Source: Natrinema gelatinilyticum (GTDB lineage Archaea; Halobacteriota; Halobacteria; Halobacteriales; Natrialbaceae). Taken from it: a DNA stretch of 64,000 nt. The position numbers and the translations under genes were made by a program. The stretch spans positions 186,001 to 250,000 of the forward strand of contig NZ_CP100756.1 in NCBI RefSeq assembly GCF_024266705.1, in the 5' to 3' direction. The notes below the pieces were generated by a model. The model was not told the DNA's origin, ran no database searches, and worked only from the letters and a program-made list of their open reading frames with translations. Positions 26,681-35,275 of the stretch are shown piece after piece (positions within the stretch are counted from its first letter, which is position 1; every line of letters starts with the position of its first letter).

Positions 26681-27256
26681 GGTTTTGGGGGTGTACACGG
26701 AAGAGACTCGTGCCGGTCAGCCGCAGGGCGGAACCGATCCAGCCCGTCTGTGGCGGCCACAGTGCGGCGATGAACAGCCGCCGTACTGCCACGAGACTCG
26801 TCCGAGCATCACCGTATCGAGAGGAGCAAGCGCGAATAAAGGACGTAGACCGTTCACCTGTGGAGCCAGACTTGGAACCGGGAAACTAATGCTTTCTGGC
26901 GGTGACACGGGAGGACCGTCTCATTCGATGGTGAATAGGGTGAAGCGAGGGCGATCGCCGTCAATTCGAGTTCAGCCGTGTTATGCAGTATTCGGGGTTC
27001 AAACAGGTTATTTCTGATTCGTCGAACTGTAGAAAGCCGAAATTTCCGGGCCGAAATACAATCTTACGTCGTGGAACGGAGTTCCGGGGGTGGATAAGGT
27101 ACATCGTTATAAAATACCACTACGGCTTACCGATCGATGTGCCCGAATGTATAGAGGAATACTCGACAGTGGTGGACCCGATGCCGTCTGTTTCGAATCG
27201 TCCCCTCTCTCGGAGAGCGAACGGACCCTGCCCGTCATCGACGGCCGACTAAGACT
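26681..27256. other. Intergenic stretch with AT-rich 3' half
   Basis: About 575 bases without a convincing gene. The segment 26985-27130 is AT-rich and includes gttataaaatacc near 27101-27115, a possible promoter. The start of the next gene is about 145 bases away, so any transcript from there would have a long leader. No RNA gene recognised. Confidence 0.4.
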
Positions 27257-27589
27257 ATGTCAACGCAAGTGAGCAACACCCCATCGGAGTCGACTGCCAA
27301 CCCGTCCGCACAGCTCGACGTTCTCGGCGACGACTGTGCGAGGACGATTCTCACCGCGACGAGTGAGGCTCCGAAAACAGCAAAGGAGCTGACGAACCGA
27401 ACGGACAGTTCGTCGGCAACAGTGTACCGACGAATCAACAACCTCCTCGAGAGCGACCTGCTCGCCGAGTGTGTACGGTTCGACGATGACGGATCGCACA
27501 CGACCGCGTACGAGGCGACGGTCGACGTCCTCCGCGTTCGGATCGACGCTGATGGTATCGACGTCGTGATTTCAGACGCGGGCGAATGA
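27257..27589 (+). CDS. ArsR-like helix-turn-helix regulator
   Basis: A 110-residue protein with one winged-helix domain: QLDVLGDDCARTILTATSEA, then TAKELTNRTDSSSATVYRRINNLLESDLL, the recognition helix followed by a wing (CVRFDDDGSHTTAYEATVD). No metal-binding cysteine pair, so it is an ArsR-fold DNA-binding protein rather than a metal sensor. It is a short soluble protein, probably binding as a dimer. It sits in the regulator cluster at the left edge of the glycan region. Confidence 0.82.
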   Translation: MSTQVSNTPSESTANPSAQLDVLGDDCARTILTATSEAPKTAKELTNRTDSSSATVYRRINNLLESDLLAECVRFDDDGSHTTAYEATVDVLRVRIDADGIDVVISDAGE

Positions 27590-27823
27590 CGGGCTGGCTA
27601 ACCTGTCGGAAAACAGTCTCTTGAACCGCGGCGACGAACACTGGATGTGAGCATTCGTTACGTATTCCTTCGAACGCGACGTTGAAGACATCCTCCGCAG
27701 TCGCGTGACTCTCGCTGAAACAAACAATTTTGTTCGAGTAAAATAGTTTCAAATACCGATCGAGAAGCTGTACGATACGGATAACAAATATCTATTCAGT
27801 AGAACGGTCAGTGTGATTGAGAA

Positions 27824-28099
27824 ATGCACGATCTGACCGGCTTCCAGCGTGACCTCTTGTACGTCATCGCAGGTGCTGACCGTCCGTCGGGACAGACCGT
27901 CAAAGACGAAGTCGAGATGTACTACAGTTCCGAAATCAATCACGGGCGGTTGTATCCAAATCTGGATACGCTCGTCAACAAGGAACTGGTCGAAAAAGGG
28001 CAACTCGACAGACGAACGAACTACTACGCGATCACCGATGCCGGTCGACAGCAAATCGAAGAACGTCGCGAGTGGGAAGAACAATACGTCGGCTTTTAG
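27824..28099 (+). CDS. PadR-family transcription regulator
   Basis: A 91-residue PadR-type winged helix: LTGFQRDLLYVIAGADRPSG, then INHGRLYPNLDTLVNKELVEKG and RTNYYAITDAGRQQIEER, the usual Y-P-x-L-x2-L and Y-x-I-T-x2-G motifs. It lacks the long C-terminal dimer helix of larger PadR proteins, as in many haloarchaeal members. An ATAACAA element lies 43 bases upstream (27781), shared with the glycan genes that follow, so it may be part of, or control, that set. Confidence 0.9.
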   Translation: MHDLTGFQRDLLYVIAGADRPSGQTVKDEVEMYYSSEINHGRLYPNLDTLVNKELVEKGQLDRRTNYYAITDAGRQQIEERREWEEQYVGF

Positions 28100-28278
28100 C
28101 GTTCTCGAGTAGCGCCGACACGACCGAGTGTTCGAGCAAGTACCTGCCACACCGTTTCGTGACGGTCCGGTGACTCGTCAGTACACGGTGTCTCGGTAAT
28201 TCGGCCATAACAAAGCACGCAAGCGTGTATCGGCCAATGAAAATGGTAACCGCACTGTTCGCACGGAGATCTACCGCT
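28096..28278 (-). CDS. Possible small zinc-ribbon protein (start unresolved)
   Basis: A minus-strand frame ends at 28096 and reads RSPCEQCGYHFHWPIHACVL and CYGRI, giving C-x2-C and C-x2-C about ten residues apart, followed by a plausible helical tail ending in ATRER. The composition is protein-like. However, no ATG, GTG or TTG is found in frame shortly upstream, and longer starts overlap the next plus-strand gene. It may be a real gene with a non-standard start, a decayed gene or chance. The left bound is firm, the right bound is not. Confidence 0.3.
   Translation of the reverse strand, partial: SGRSPCEQCGYHFHWPIHACVLCYGRITETPCTDESPDRHETVWQVLARTLGRVGATRER
28207..28216 (+). promoter_or_regulatory. 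ATAACAA-type promoter element
   Basis: ataacaaagc, 98 bases before the DUF1616 start. It is identical to elements at 30728, 42343 (minus), 43434 (minus) and 43585. Confidence 0.45.
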
Positions 28279-28304
28279 GACCAGCGAACGCCGGTGTATA
28301 TTCG

Positions 28305-29294
28305 ATGAGCCATCGAACGAATACGTCGACGCGGTTCGGATTCGTCCGCCGCTATCCGTTCGATCTCGCGGCCGTTTCTGTCGCCGCATTGCTCGCGTAC
28401 GTGATCGTGACGACCTTCGGGAGCGACAGTACCCTCCGACTATTCGCGACGTTCCCACTCGCGCTGTTTCTTCCCGGGTATGCGACGGTCTCGATCCTGT
28501 TCCCAGCCGGCAAGCGAAATGCACGGAGAACGGCGTCGACGGCGGCCGTCGCTCGGCCACGCGGGATCGACCTCGTCGAACGCGCTGGGCTGTCGTTCGT
28601 CCTCTCACTCGCGATCACCCCGGTGTCCCTCCTGGTGTTACCGCTCACCGAGTGGGGGCTGACCAGCACGTCGGTCGCCGCGGGGCTCTGTATCGGGACG
28701 GTCGTCATCGCCCAGATCGCCGTCGTCCGGCGGCTTCGGACGCCGGAAGGTGAGCGCTTTTCCGGATCACTTACTGCGGTCGTAGATCGCCTCCGCCGCG
28801 ACGAAAGCGGGGGCTCGACGGTGTCGTCGATACTGCTCGTGTTAGCGATCGGGATGGCGATTAGCTCGCTGTTCGTCGGGTTTTTGATGCCCGTTTCGGC
28901 GGGTGGGTTCACCGAACTCGCACTGTACAGCGAAGACGAGGACGGCGAAATGGTCGCCGGCCGGCTCCCCAGCGAAGTCGAATCGGGCGAATCGATCCCG
29001 TTTATCCTCTCGATCGAGAATCAGGAGGGTGAACCCCAGGACTACACAGTCGTGGTCCAACAACAGGTCGTCGAGGACGGTGAGGTCGTCGAACGAACCG
29101 AGTTGAACCGCATCGACGCGAGCGTCTCGGACGGTGCGACGGAGACCGGCGAGCGGTCTGTGACGCCGACTGTAGCACCCAACCAGACGGTTCGGATCAG
29201 TATGCTCCTCTACCACGGTGAGCCGCCCGACGAACCGACGAACGAGAACGCCGACCAGGAGACCCACTTCTGGGTGAGAGTTACCGGAGGGTGA
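28305..29294 (+). CDS. DUF1616 membrane protein
   Basis: A 329-residue protein with two paired helices near the N-terminus (residues 20-65, including FATFPLALFLPGYATVSILFPA, the DUF1616 hallmark), two more around 93-135, and one at 175-195. The C-terminal extracellular domain (about 200-329, ELALYSEDEDGEMVAGRLP ... ETHFWVRVTGG) resembles a beta-sandwich. DUF1616 genes are recurrent in archaeal surface-glycan and S-layer loci; the molecular role is unknown. An ATAACAA element lies upstream. Confidence 0.88.
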   Translation: MSHRTNTSTRFGFVRRYPFDLAAVSVAALLAYVIVTTFGSDSTLRLFATFPLALFLPGYATVSILFPAGKRNARRTASTAAVARPRGIDLVERAGLSFVLSLAITPVSLLVLPLTEWGLTSTSVAAGLCIGTVVIAQIAVVRRLRTPEGERFSGSLTAVVDRLRRDESGGSTVSSILLVLAIGMAISSLFVGFLMPVSAGGFTELALYSEDEDGEMVAGRLPSEVESGESIPFILSIENQEGEPQDYTVVVQQQVVEDGEVVERTELNRIDASVSDGATETGERSVTPTVAPNQTVRISMLLYHGEPPDEPTNENADQETHFWVRVTGG

Positions 29295-29308
29295 ACTGTC
29301 CTACCCTA

Positions 29309-29470
29309 CTACTCACCTGACGGCTCGCGCTTGAGGGTGGGACTTCCTGCTTTGAGGACGTTGTCAGACGTCGTCTGACAGCCTGTCGAGGTTCCCTCGA
29401 CAACCGCGCTTAGCAGGAACCGAGATGGTTCCCGTCGGGAGCGCAGTCTCCACAAACGTGCGAAAATCCC
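29309..29470 (-). pseudogene. C-terminal relic of a second tnpB type, invaded by palindromes
   Basis: Read on the minus strand, a piece TFVETALPTGTISVPAKR is followed, in another frame, by NVLKAGSPTLKREPSGE and a stop at 29309. Together these resemble the VETALP...SAKRVVEAGSPTLKE tail of haloarchaeal tnpB genes. Between them sit two perfect hairpins, tgtcagacg-t-cgtctgaca (29362-29380) and tgtcgagg-ttc-cctcgaca (29384-29402). A third, gcgaaaa/ttttcgc, lies at 29460-29483. The rest of the gene is gone. Confidence 0.6.
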
Positions 29471-29579
29471 AACTGGTTTTCGCAGCCCATCCAAATCAGT
29501 CTGCAGTTATCTCGGTGGCGGTCCGACTCCTCGCGTTGGCAGCCGGACGGCGCCAGACGATACTTGTGGGCGGCGTCCC

Positions 29580-29705
29580 TCAGTTCTTGCGTCCCTCAAC
29601 GAGTTCGTCAAGTTTGCCACGGACGAAAGACGAGAGGATAAGGTGGTTTCCTCGACCCACTCGGCTGGGTCCTCTCGGATCGTGATGTTCTTCCGTCTCA
29701 CTCGT
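29580..29705 (-). pseudogene. Ribbon-helix-helix (CopG-like) small gene, frameshifted
   Basis: One frame reads KNITIREDPAEWVEE, another reads NHLILSSFVRGKLDELVEG and RKN before the stop at 29580. Joined, they give a typical small haloarchaeal ribbon-helix-helix protein (strand KNITIRED, helix, then LSSFVR..LDE). Two frameshifts separate the parts, and the codon at the expected start is ACG. It lies directly upstream of the tnpB tail relic on the same strand, the usual order for RHH-tnpB pairs, so both are probably remains of one element. Confidence 0.65.
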
Positions 29706-29917
29706 CTTTCTCCCGTCGAAGTAACTTGAGCCGGCTGTTCGGCCGAGAAATCCCATCTCAGGAGAGTGCTGGAGTTCGGTTGCAAAACGGAAAACGGGTT
29801 CGACTCGGCTCGAAAACGAAAGCGCCGTCCGATCGGACCGACGAACGACGAGGGAAACGCGACTGCCGGTGGGACGACGGCGGTCGAAGTCGAGAACCGG
29901 TTTCGTCTGCCGATTCG

Positions 29918-30442
29918 TCACGCCGAACGGAAGAGCCGTCCGGGACGACGCGAGACGCGTTGGACCGCGGAGAGGACGAGAACGACGACACAGAGCGCCA
30001 CGGCAACGACAGGGGCGTGGCCCGCCGTCAGCGGCCCGACCGCGAGGAACGACGACCCGAACGCAGCAACGCCGACTACGGTTACTGACGCATAGAAGGT
30101 GTGCCATGGCTGTTGGTCCTCGAGTCGACGATCGAGATACGGATCGAAGTGTTCCTCGTTCGGGAGCAATTCGATTTTGTGTGCGTCCGGATTCCAGTCG
30201 ACGATGCCGTGGTCTTCGAGCATCGGGAGGTGGGTCTGGTACAACGAGATATAGACTCGCCGTCGCTGCGTTCGGGTCACGTCGTCGGTGTTCGTGTCGT
30301 TTTCCCAGGCGGCGACCTGCTCGACGAGCGGTGCGAGATCGCAGGTACGTCCCTGTCGTTTCAGATACTGGACCGTCCGTCGTCGGCGTGCGTTACTGAA
30401 CACGTCGAACAGTTCGGCCTGTGTAAACTCGCTGTCAGCCAT
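29918..30442 (-). CDS. DUF7344 winged-helix protein with C-terminal membrane helices (copy 2)
   Basis: A protein of about 174 residues from MADSEF at 30442 (a start five codons earlier at 30457 is possible). The winged helix covers about residues 5-110, with FDVFSNARRRRTVQYLKRQG, AWENDTNTDD and RRRVYISLYQTHLPMLEDHG. Two membrane helices follow (about 118-160). It matches the copy at 60734-61330 more closely than the copy at 25583, sharing the AAWENDT and R(K)RVYxxLYQTHLP motifs. It lies just before the diacetamido-sugar operon on the opposite strand, a plausible local regulator; that is inference. Confidence 0.85.
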   Translation of the reverse strand: MADSEFTQAELFDVFSNARRRRTVQYLKRQGRTCDLAPLVEQVAAWENDTNTDDVTRTQRRRVYISLYQTHLPMLEDHGIVDWNPDAHKIELLPNEEHFDPYLDRRLEDQQPWHTFYASVTVVGVAAFGSSFLAVGPLTAGHAPVVAVALCVVVLVLSAVQRVSRRPGRLFRSA

Positions 30443-30907
30443 GTCTGCCCTCGTCATATCGTATCAGGTCCGGTTCCCGTCTGACGGGTGTAGTCGGATA
30501 CCTCACAGCATCGAATGCCAGACAGTGACACTTTACTATCACTCGGCTACCCTATCGAAAGGAGAATATACCAGTTAGGGTCCGTGACTGACGGGATAGT
30601 CGATATATCGGGGAACGAACTCGCGGGGGACACTCGCTCGCTCCACCGAATCTCCGATTTGCGACGGATACGCCGAGGGTATCTCCGACCTGCTGTAGTT
30701 CGTGGCTACGGAACGCTCAGGACGGGGATAACAAAGCCTCGTTACCGGCTGTATCAGCACGATTGCCCACGCGGGTATCGATTCCACTATGAAACCACTA
30801 CGCGACCGACTACGACGTCGATTAGCGGTTCGAACGAGTGCGACGAACCACCGTCGTCGCGTTCGATCGAGCGGGAACTACGGCGACCGAGACGGAAGGA
30901 GGCCATG
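30443..30907. other. Divergent intergenic region with promoter of the diacetamido-sugar operon
   Basis: About 465 bases between divergent genes. It contains ataacaaagc at 30728-30737 and a GGAGG motif at 30897-30901 before the first operon gene. The open frame that runs in from 30515 has unbiased codon use and is not considered coding. Confidence 0.5.
30728..30737 (+). promoter_or_regulatory. ATAACAA-type promoter element of the diacetamido-sugar operon
   Basis: ataacaaagc, 180 bases before the acyltransferase start. It is the same decamer as before the DUF1616, Gfo/Idh, deacetylase and phosphodiesterase-like genes. Confidence 0.45.
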
Positions 30908-31498
30908 ATGAGCGAAACGGTGCGAGATGTCGTCCACGGTGACGACTGCACGATTGACGCCGACGCGACCGTCGGCTACGGCGAGTTCGCCGAACCCACC
31001 AGACTCGGTGACGATGCAACGATCAGGGCCGGGTCGACCGTCTACGGCGACGTGACGATCGGCGACGAGTTCGCGACCGGCCACGACGTGCTGGTCCGCG
31101 AAGAGACGACGATCGGCGACGATGTCCTCGTCGGTACGAAGACCGTCATCGACGGACGGACGACGATCGGCTCCCACGTCAGCCTCCAGACGAACGTCTA
31201 CGTTCCGACCGACACCGTGATTGGCAGCAACGTCTTCGTCGGCCCGGGTGCTGTGTTGACAAACGACGAGTACCCCATCCGGACGGACGCGGGACTCGAG
31301 GGACCGACCATCGAAGACGGCGCGTCGATCGGCGCGAATGCGACCCTGTTGCCGGGCGTCACGATTGGCGAGAACGCGTTCGTCGCGGCCGGCGCGGTCG
31401 TTACCGACGACGTTCCCGCAGACAGTCTGGCCGTCGGGACGCCCGCGACAGTACAGCCGCTTCCAGATCCACTGGAGGGGGAAAACCAGATCGCATGA
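30908..31498 (+). CDS. Left-handed beta-helix N-acyltransferase (WbpD-like)
   Basis: A 196-residue hexapeptide-repeat transferase. Many [LIV]-G-x4 turns are visible (for example VTIGDEFATGHDVLV, TTIGDDVLVGTK, DTVIGSNVFVGPGAVLTNDEYP), ending with the GATLLPGVTIGENAFVAAGAVVT pattern. The start at 30908 rather than 30905 is favoured by spacing from GGAGG. In the WbpA-B-E-D pathway the D enzyme acetylates the 3-amino group of the UDP-uronic acid using acetyl-CoA. Its stop overlaps the start of the aminotransferase (ATGA), and it heads a five-gene operon. Confidence 0.9.
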   Translation: MSETVRDVVHGDDCTIDADATVGYGEFAEPTRLGDDATIRAGSTVYGDVTIGDEFATGHDVLVREETTIGDDVLVGTKTVIDGRTTIGSHVSLQTNVYVPTDTVIGSNVFVGPGAVLTNDEYPIRTDAGLEGPTIEDGASIGANATLLPGVTIGENAFVAAGAVVTDDVPADSLAVGTPATVQPLPDPLEGENQIA

Positions 31499-32703
31499 CG
31501 GACACCGAACCGAACTCCGAGGCCGAGCGCATCGAAGCGAGCACGGACGGCGGAACGGGCGCGGAGACCGGCATCGACTCCAAAGCGGACGCGGCGACGC
31601 CGGTCCCGATCGCCGACCCCGACCTCAGCGCCGACGCCGTCGATCGGGTTACGTCGATCCTCGAGACCGGTCAGCTCGCCGACGGACCGGAAGTCCGAAC
31701 CTTCGAGGACGAATTTGCGGCTTACTGCGGAACTGACGCGGGAGTCGCGACCGCGAACGGAACGACCGCATTGCACGTTGCCCTGGAGGCCATCGGACTC
31801 GAGAACGGTGACGCGGTGATCACGTCACCGTTTTCGTTCGTCGCGAGCGCGAACGCGATTCGAGTAGCCGGCGGGACCCCCGTCTTCGCAGACATCGATA
31901 CAGAGACGTACACGTTGGACGTCGCCGACGTCGAACGGGTCCTCACAGAGCGAGACGACATCGTTGGCATCCTCCCCGTTCACCTCTACGGTCTCCCCGC
32001 CGATATGCAGGCGATGTGTGAAATCGCCGAGGAACACGACCTGTTCGTCGTCGAGGACGCGTGTCAGGCCCATGGAGCGGCCGTCGGCGGCCACCGTGTC
32101 GGCTCGTTCGGTGACGCAGCGTGTTTCTCGTTCTACCCGACGAAGAACATGACGACCGGCGAAGGAGGAATCGTCGTCACCGACCGTCAGGACATCGCCG
32201 AGCGGGCCGCGAGCTACGTCAACCACGGCCGAACCGAGAGCGGGACTGGCGGCTACGATCACGTCGACCTCGGCCACAATTTCCGCATGACGAGCATCGA
32301 GGCGGCGATCGGCCGCGCGCAACTCGAGCGCTTGCCCGAGTTCAATCGTGCGCGTCGGGAGAACGCCGCGGTTTACGACGAGCGACTGGCCGACCTTCCG
32401 ATCGAAACGCCGACGGAACCGCCCGGCTACCGCCACGTCTATCATCAGTACACGATCCGGACCGACGACCGGGACGGGCTCGAGGCGACGCTCGCGGAGC
32501 AGGACGTGGGAACCGGCATCTATTACGGGACGCCAATTCACCGCCAACCGGCGTACGAGGGCGTCAGTACGGCCGCGGCGCAGCTTCCGCGAGCGGAGCG
32601 GGCGGCCGACGAGGTACTCTCCTTGCCCGTTCATCCGGGGCTGTCCGAACGCGACCGACGGATCGTCGTCGAATCACTGCGGGATCACTTCGCCAGTCAA
32701 TGA
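31495..32703 (+). CDS. PLP-dependent sugar aminotransferase (DegT/DnrJ/EryC1, WbpE-like)
   Basis: A 402-residue fold-type I aminotransferase that puts an amino group on a keto-sugar nucleotide. The PLP lysine is Lys217 in FSFYPTKNMTTGEGG; VVEDACQAHGA (about 185-195) holds the cofactor aspartate, and NGTTALHVAL is the phosphate-binding loop. The first 30 residues are a disordered acidic extension. It lies between the acyltransferase and the dehydrogenase with overlapping codons, as expected for the 3-amination step of diacetamido-uronic acid synthesis. Confidence 0.93.
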   Translation: MTDTEPNSEAERIEASTDGGTGAETGIDSKADAATPVPIADPDLSADAVDRVTSILETGQLADGPEVRTFEDEFAAYCGTDAGVATANGTTALHVALEAIGLENGDAVITSPFSFVASANAIRVAGGTPVFADIDTETYTLDVADVERVLTERDDIVGILPVHLYGLPADMQAMCEIAEEHDLFVVEDACQAHGAAVGGHRVGSFGDAACFSFYPTKNMTTGEGGIVVTDRQDIAERAASYVNHGRTESGTGGYDHVDLGHNFRMTSIEAAIGRAQLERLPEFNRARRENAAVYDERLADLPIETPTEPPGYRHVYHQYTIRTDDRDGLEATLAEQDVGTGIYYGTPIHRQPAYEGVSTAAAQLPRAERAADEVLSLPVHPGLSERDRRIVVESLRDHFASQ

Positions 32704-33725
32704 GTACGGACCACCGAGCGGACGCGAGGACCGAAGAACCGATTCGAGCCGGCGTCATCGGCGTCGGCTCCATGGGCCGAAACCACGCGCGCGTCTACGA
32801 CGAACTGCCGAACGTGGACCTCGCCGGAGTCACCGACCGCGACGAGGAAGTCGCGTTTCGCGTCGCAGCCGAGTACGGGACCGATCCGGTCGACTTCGAG
32901 ACGCTGTGCGATCGCTGTGACGTTGTGACCGTGGCCGTTCCGACTCACGTCCACTACGAGACCGTGTCAGCCTGCCTCGAGGCCGACGTCCACGTCCTGG
33001 TCGAGAAGCCGATCGCGGAGACCGTCGAGGAGGGCCGACGACTGGCCGAGCAGGCCACCGATGCGGGACTGGTTCTGCAGGTCGGCCACATCGAGCGGTT
33101 CAATCCCGCAGTTCAGGCCGTCGAGGAGGTGACCGAGGATCTGGACGTGATCGGCGTCGAGGCAGAGCGGCTCGGCCCGCCGATCGATCGAACCGCCCCT
33201 GGAAACGTCATCTTCGATCTGATGGTCCACGACGTGGACGTGGTCGGCTCGATACTCGACGAGCGGCCGCACTCGGTGGCGGCCATGGGCACCGCAGACG
33301 GGCAGTACGCCACAGCCACGATCGAATACGACGACGTCGTCGCGACGGTGACGGCGAGTCGGGTTACGCAGAAGAAGGTGCGAAAACTCACTGTCACTGC
33401 CCGCCAGTGCCTCGTCGAGGTGGACTACCTCGAGCAGTCGGTATTGATCCACCGGGACTCCTATCCCGAATACCTCACCGACGATGGCCAGCCCCGCTAC
33501 CGCCACGAAAGCGTCGTCGAGCGGCCCCGCGTGGAAAGCGGTGAACCGCTGCGGAACGAACTCGAGTCGTTCGTCGAGTCCGTCCGAACCGACACCGAGC
33601 CGGAAGTCACCGCGGAAGACGGGATCGCGGCCCTCGAGACAGCTCAGTTGATCGACCGACTGGCCATGGGACCGGCGGACGAAACCGACGACGAGCCGTC
33701 TCGAGAGTCGGAGGTGGAAGTCTAA
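32700..33725 (+). CDS. Gfo/Idh/MocA-type NAD-dependent dehydrogenase (WbpB-like)
   Basis: A 341-residue oxidoreductase. The N-terminal Rossmann motif is GVIGVGSMGRNHARVY (18-33), the E-K-P motif is LVEKPIAETVEEG, and the second domain contains GNVIFDLMVHDVDVVGS, with the family's D-x-x-x-H-D-x-D arrangement. In the WbpA-B-E-D route this enzyme oxidises the 3-hydroxyl of UDP-GlcNAc-uronic acid. The ATG overlaps the previous stop and its own TAA overlaps the next ATG. Confidence 0.92.
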   Translation: MSTDHRADARTEEPIRAGVIGVGSMGRNHARVYDELPNVDLAGVTDRDEEVAFRVAAEYGTDPVDFETLCDRCDVVTVAVPTHVHYETVSACLEADVHVLVEKPIAETVEEGRRLAEQATDAGLVLQVGHIERFNPAVQAVEEVTEDLDVIGVEAERLGPPIDRTAPGNVIFDLMVHDVDVVGSILDERPHSVAAMGTADGQYATATIEYDDVVATVTASRVTQKKVRKLTVTARQCLVEVDYLEQSVLIHRDSYPEYLTDDGQPRYRHESVVERPRVESGEPLRNELESFVESVRTDTEPEVTAEDGIAALETAQLIDRLAMGPADETDDEPSRESEVEV

Positions 33726-35275
33726 TGGGGGAGACATCGTCCGGCCGATCAGACCGTGATGGGGGTGACGAGACGCGACGGGGCGTCACCGATGACTCGG
33801 GAAGTAGCGCGACGAGCGATTCGAAGCGTGGTGCCACCGGCGGACTGTACGGCTCGAGACGATCCTCCGACCGACAGCGCGAGCGCCTGACCAACGGCGA
33901 GATCCCGGTCGCAGTCTACGGCCTCGGCAAAATGGGGCTCCCGTTAGCTGCGGTCTACGCGGAAACGACCGGGAACGTGATCGGCGTCGACGTCGACCCG
34001 GACATCGTCGAGACGATTTCCGGCGGCGAGAGTCACGTCGTCGGCGAGCCCGGGCTCGGGGACCTCGTCGCTCAGCAGGTCGACGACGGGCGGTTCACCG
34101 CGACGACCGACGGACCGGCGGCAGCCGAGGACGCGCGGATTCACGTCGTTATCGTTCCGACCCTGTTGGACAACGAGAACGACCCCGATCTGGCGACGGT
34201 CGAATCAGTCGCCGACGATATCGCGGCCGGACTCACCCCCGGCGATCTCGTGATCGCGGAATCGACTCTCCCGCCCGGGACCTGTCGCGACGTCATCGAG
34301 CCACACCTCGCGAGCGAGAGTGGCCTCGACGCGGACGAGTTCGGGGTCGCATTTTGTCCGGAGCGGACCGCCTCGGGGACCGCGTTGCGGGACATCCGTG
34401 GCCAGTATCCGAAGGTCGTCGGCGGCGTCGACGACGAGAGTACCCGGGCTGCCGCGATCGTGTACGACGAACTCTCGAGCAACGAGGTCCACCCCGTCTC
34501 GGACGCGACGACGGCGGAGGCGGTCAAAGTGTTCGAGGGAATCTACCGCGACGTGAACATCGGTCTCGCGAACGAACTGGGTCGCCTCGCGGACGAACTC
34601 GGAATATCCGTTCGCGAGGCGATCGACACGTCGAACGATCTGCCGATGTGTCAGCTTCACGATCCTGGACCGGGAGTCGGCGGCCACTGTATTCCTTACT
34701 ATCCCCACTTTCTACTCGGCCGGACCAATGAGCCGATGGACGTAATCCGAACAGCCCGCCGCGTTAACGACGAAATGCCGTCCGTCGTCGTCGACCGTCT
34801 CGAGCGTGAACTCGAGCGGATGGGAACCGACCTCTCGTCTGCGTCAGTCGTCGTCCTCGGGATCACGTATCGCCCGGGTGTCGAGGAGACTCGCGCGTCA
34901 CCCGCGATCGGCGTTATAGATGACCTCTGCGAGCGCGGCGCGGACGTTTCCGGAATCGACCCACTGGTCGATCCGGCCGACTACGGCGCACGTCCGGTCG
35001 GAATCGACGACCTGTCCGCGGAGTCGTTCGACGCCGCCGTGGTCGTCACCCCCCACGAGGAATTCGATCGTATCGACTGGAATGCCCTCGAGCAACTGAT
35101 CGTCGTCGATGGCCGGGATGCGGTCGACCTCGACGAGACCCACCACCGAGCGTACACGCTCGCGGGCACGAGCGATGGCCGGCCACCGCAGAGGCATGGT
35201 GATCGTCACCGGCGCATCGAGCGAGCGGAGTCGGACGAGATGAACGCGACGGCCAACGGAGGCACGGATGTATAA
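33725..35275 (+). CDS. Nucleotide-sugar 6-dehydrogenase (UDP-GlcNAc/ManNAc dehydrogenase, WbpA/WecC-like)
   Basis: A 516-residue UDP-glucose/GDP-mannose dehydrogenase family enzyme. NAD is bound by VYGLGKMGLPLA (from residue 64). The catalytic cysteine is Cys322 in GPGVGGHCIPYYP. AFCPERTASGTAL and EAVKVFEGIYRDVNIGLANEL are the substrate motifs of the UDP-N-acetylhexosamine branch. A disordered N-terminal extension (1-57) and a charged tail are halophilic additions. It oxidises C6 to the uronic acid using NAD. It overlaps the downstream glycosyltransferase gene by 8 bases. Confidence 0.92.
   Translation: MGETSSGRSDRDGGDETRRGVTDDSGSSATSDSKRGATGGLYGSRRSSDRQRERLTNGEIPVAVYGLGKMGLPLAAVYAETTGNVIGVDVDPDIVETISGGESHVVGEPGLGDLVAQQVDDGRFTATTDGPAAAEDARIHVVIVPTLLDNENDPDLATVESVADDIAAGLTPGDLVIAESTLPPGTCRDVIEPHLASESGLDADEFGVAFCPERTASGTALRDIRGQYPKVVGGVDDESTRAAAIVYDELSSNEVHPVSDATTAEAVKVFEGIYRDVNIGLANELGRLADELGISVREAIDTSNDLPMCQLHDPGPGVGGHCIPYYPHFLLGRTNEPMDVIRTARRVNDEMPSVVVDRLERELERMGTDLSSASVVVLGITYRPGVEETRASPAIGVIDDLCERGADVSGIDPLVDPADYGARPVGIDDLSAESFDAAVVVTPHEEFDRIDWNALEQLIVVDGRDAVDLDETHHRAYTLAGTSDGRPPQRHGDRHRRIERAESDEMNATANGGTDV

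Noticed and set aside
29362..29402. Tandem hairpins read as transcription terminators of the DUF1616 gene
   Set aside because: No T-run follows them, archaeal termination does not depend on such stems, and they lie inside a tnpB tail relic.
30515..30904. N-terminal extension of the acyltransferase frame
   Set aside because: Codon use and composition are non-coding, it runs across the ATAACAA promoter element, and a GGAGG site precedes the internal ATG.
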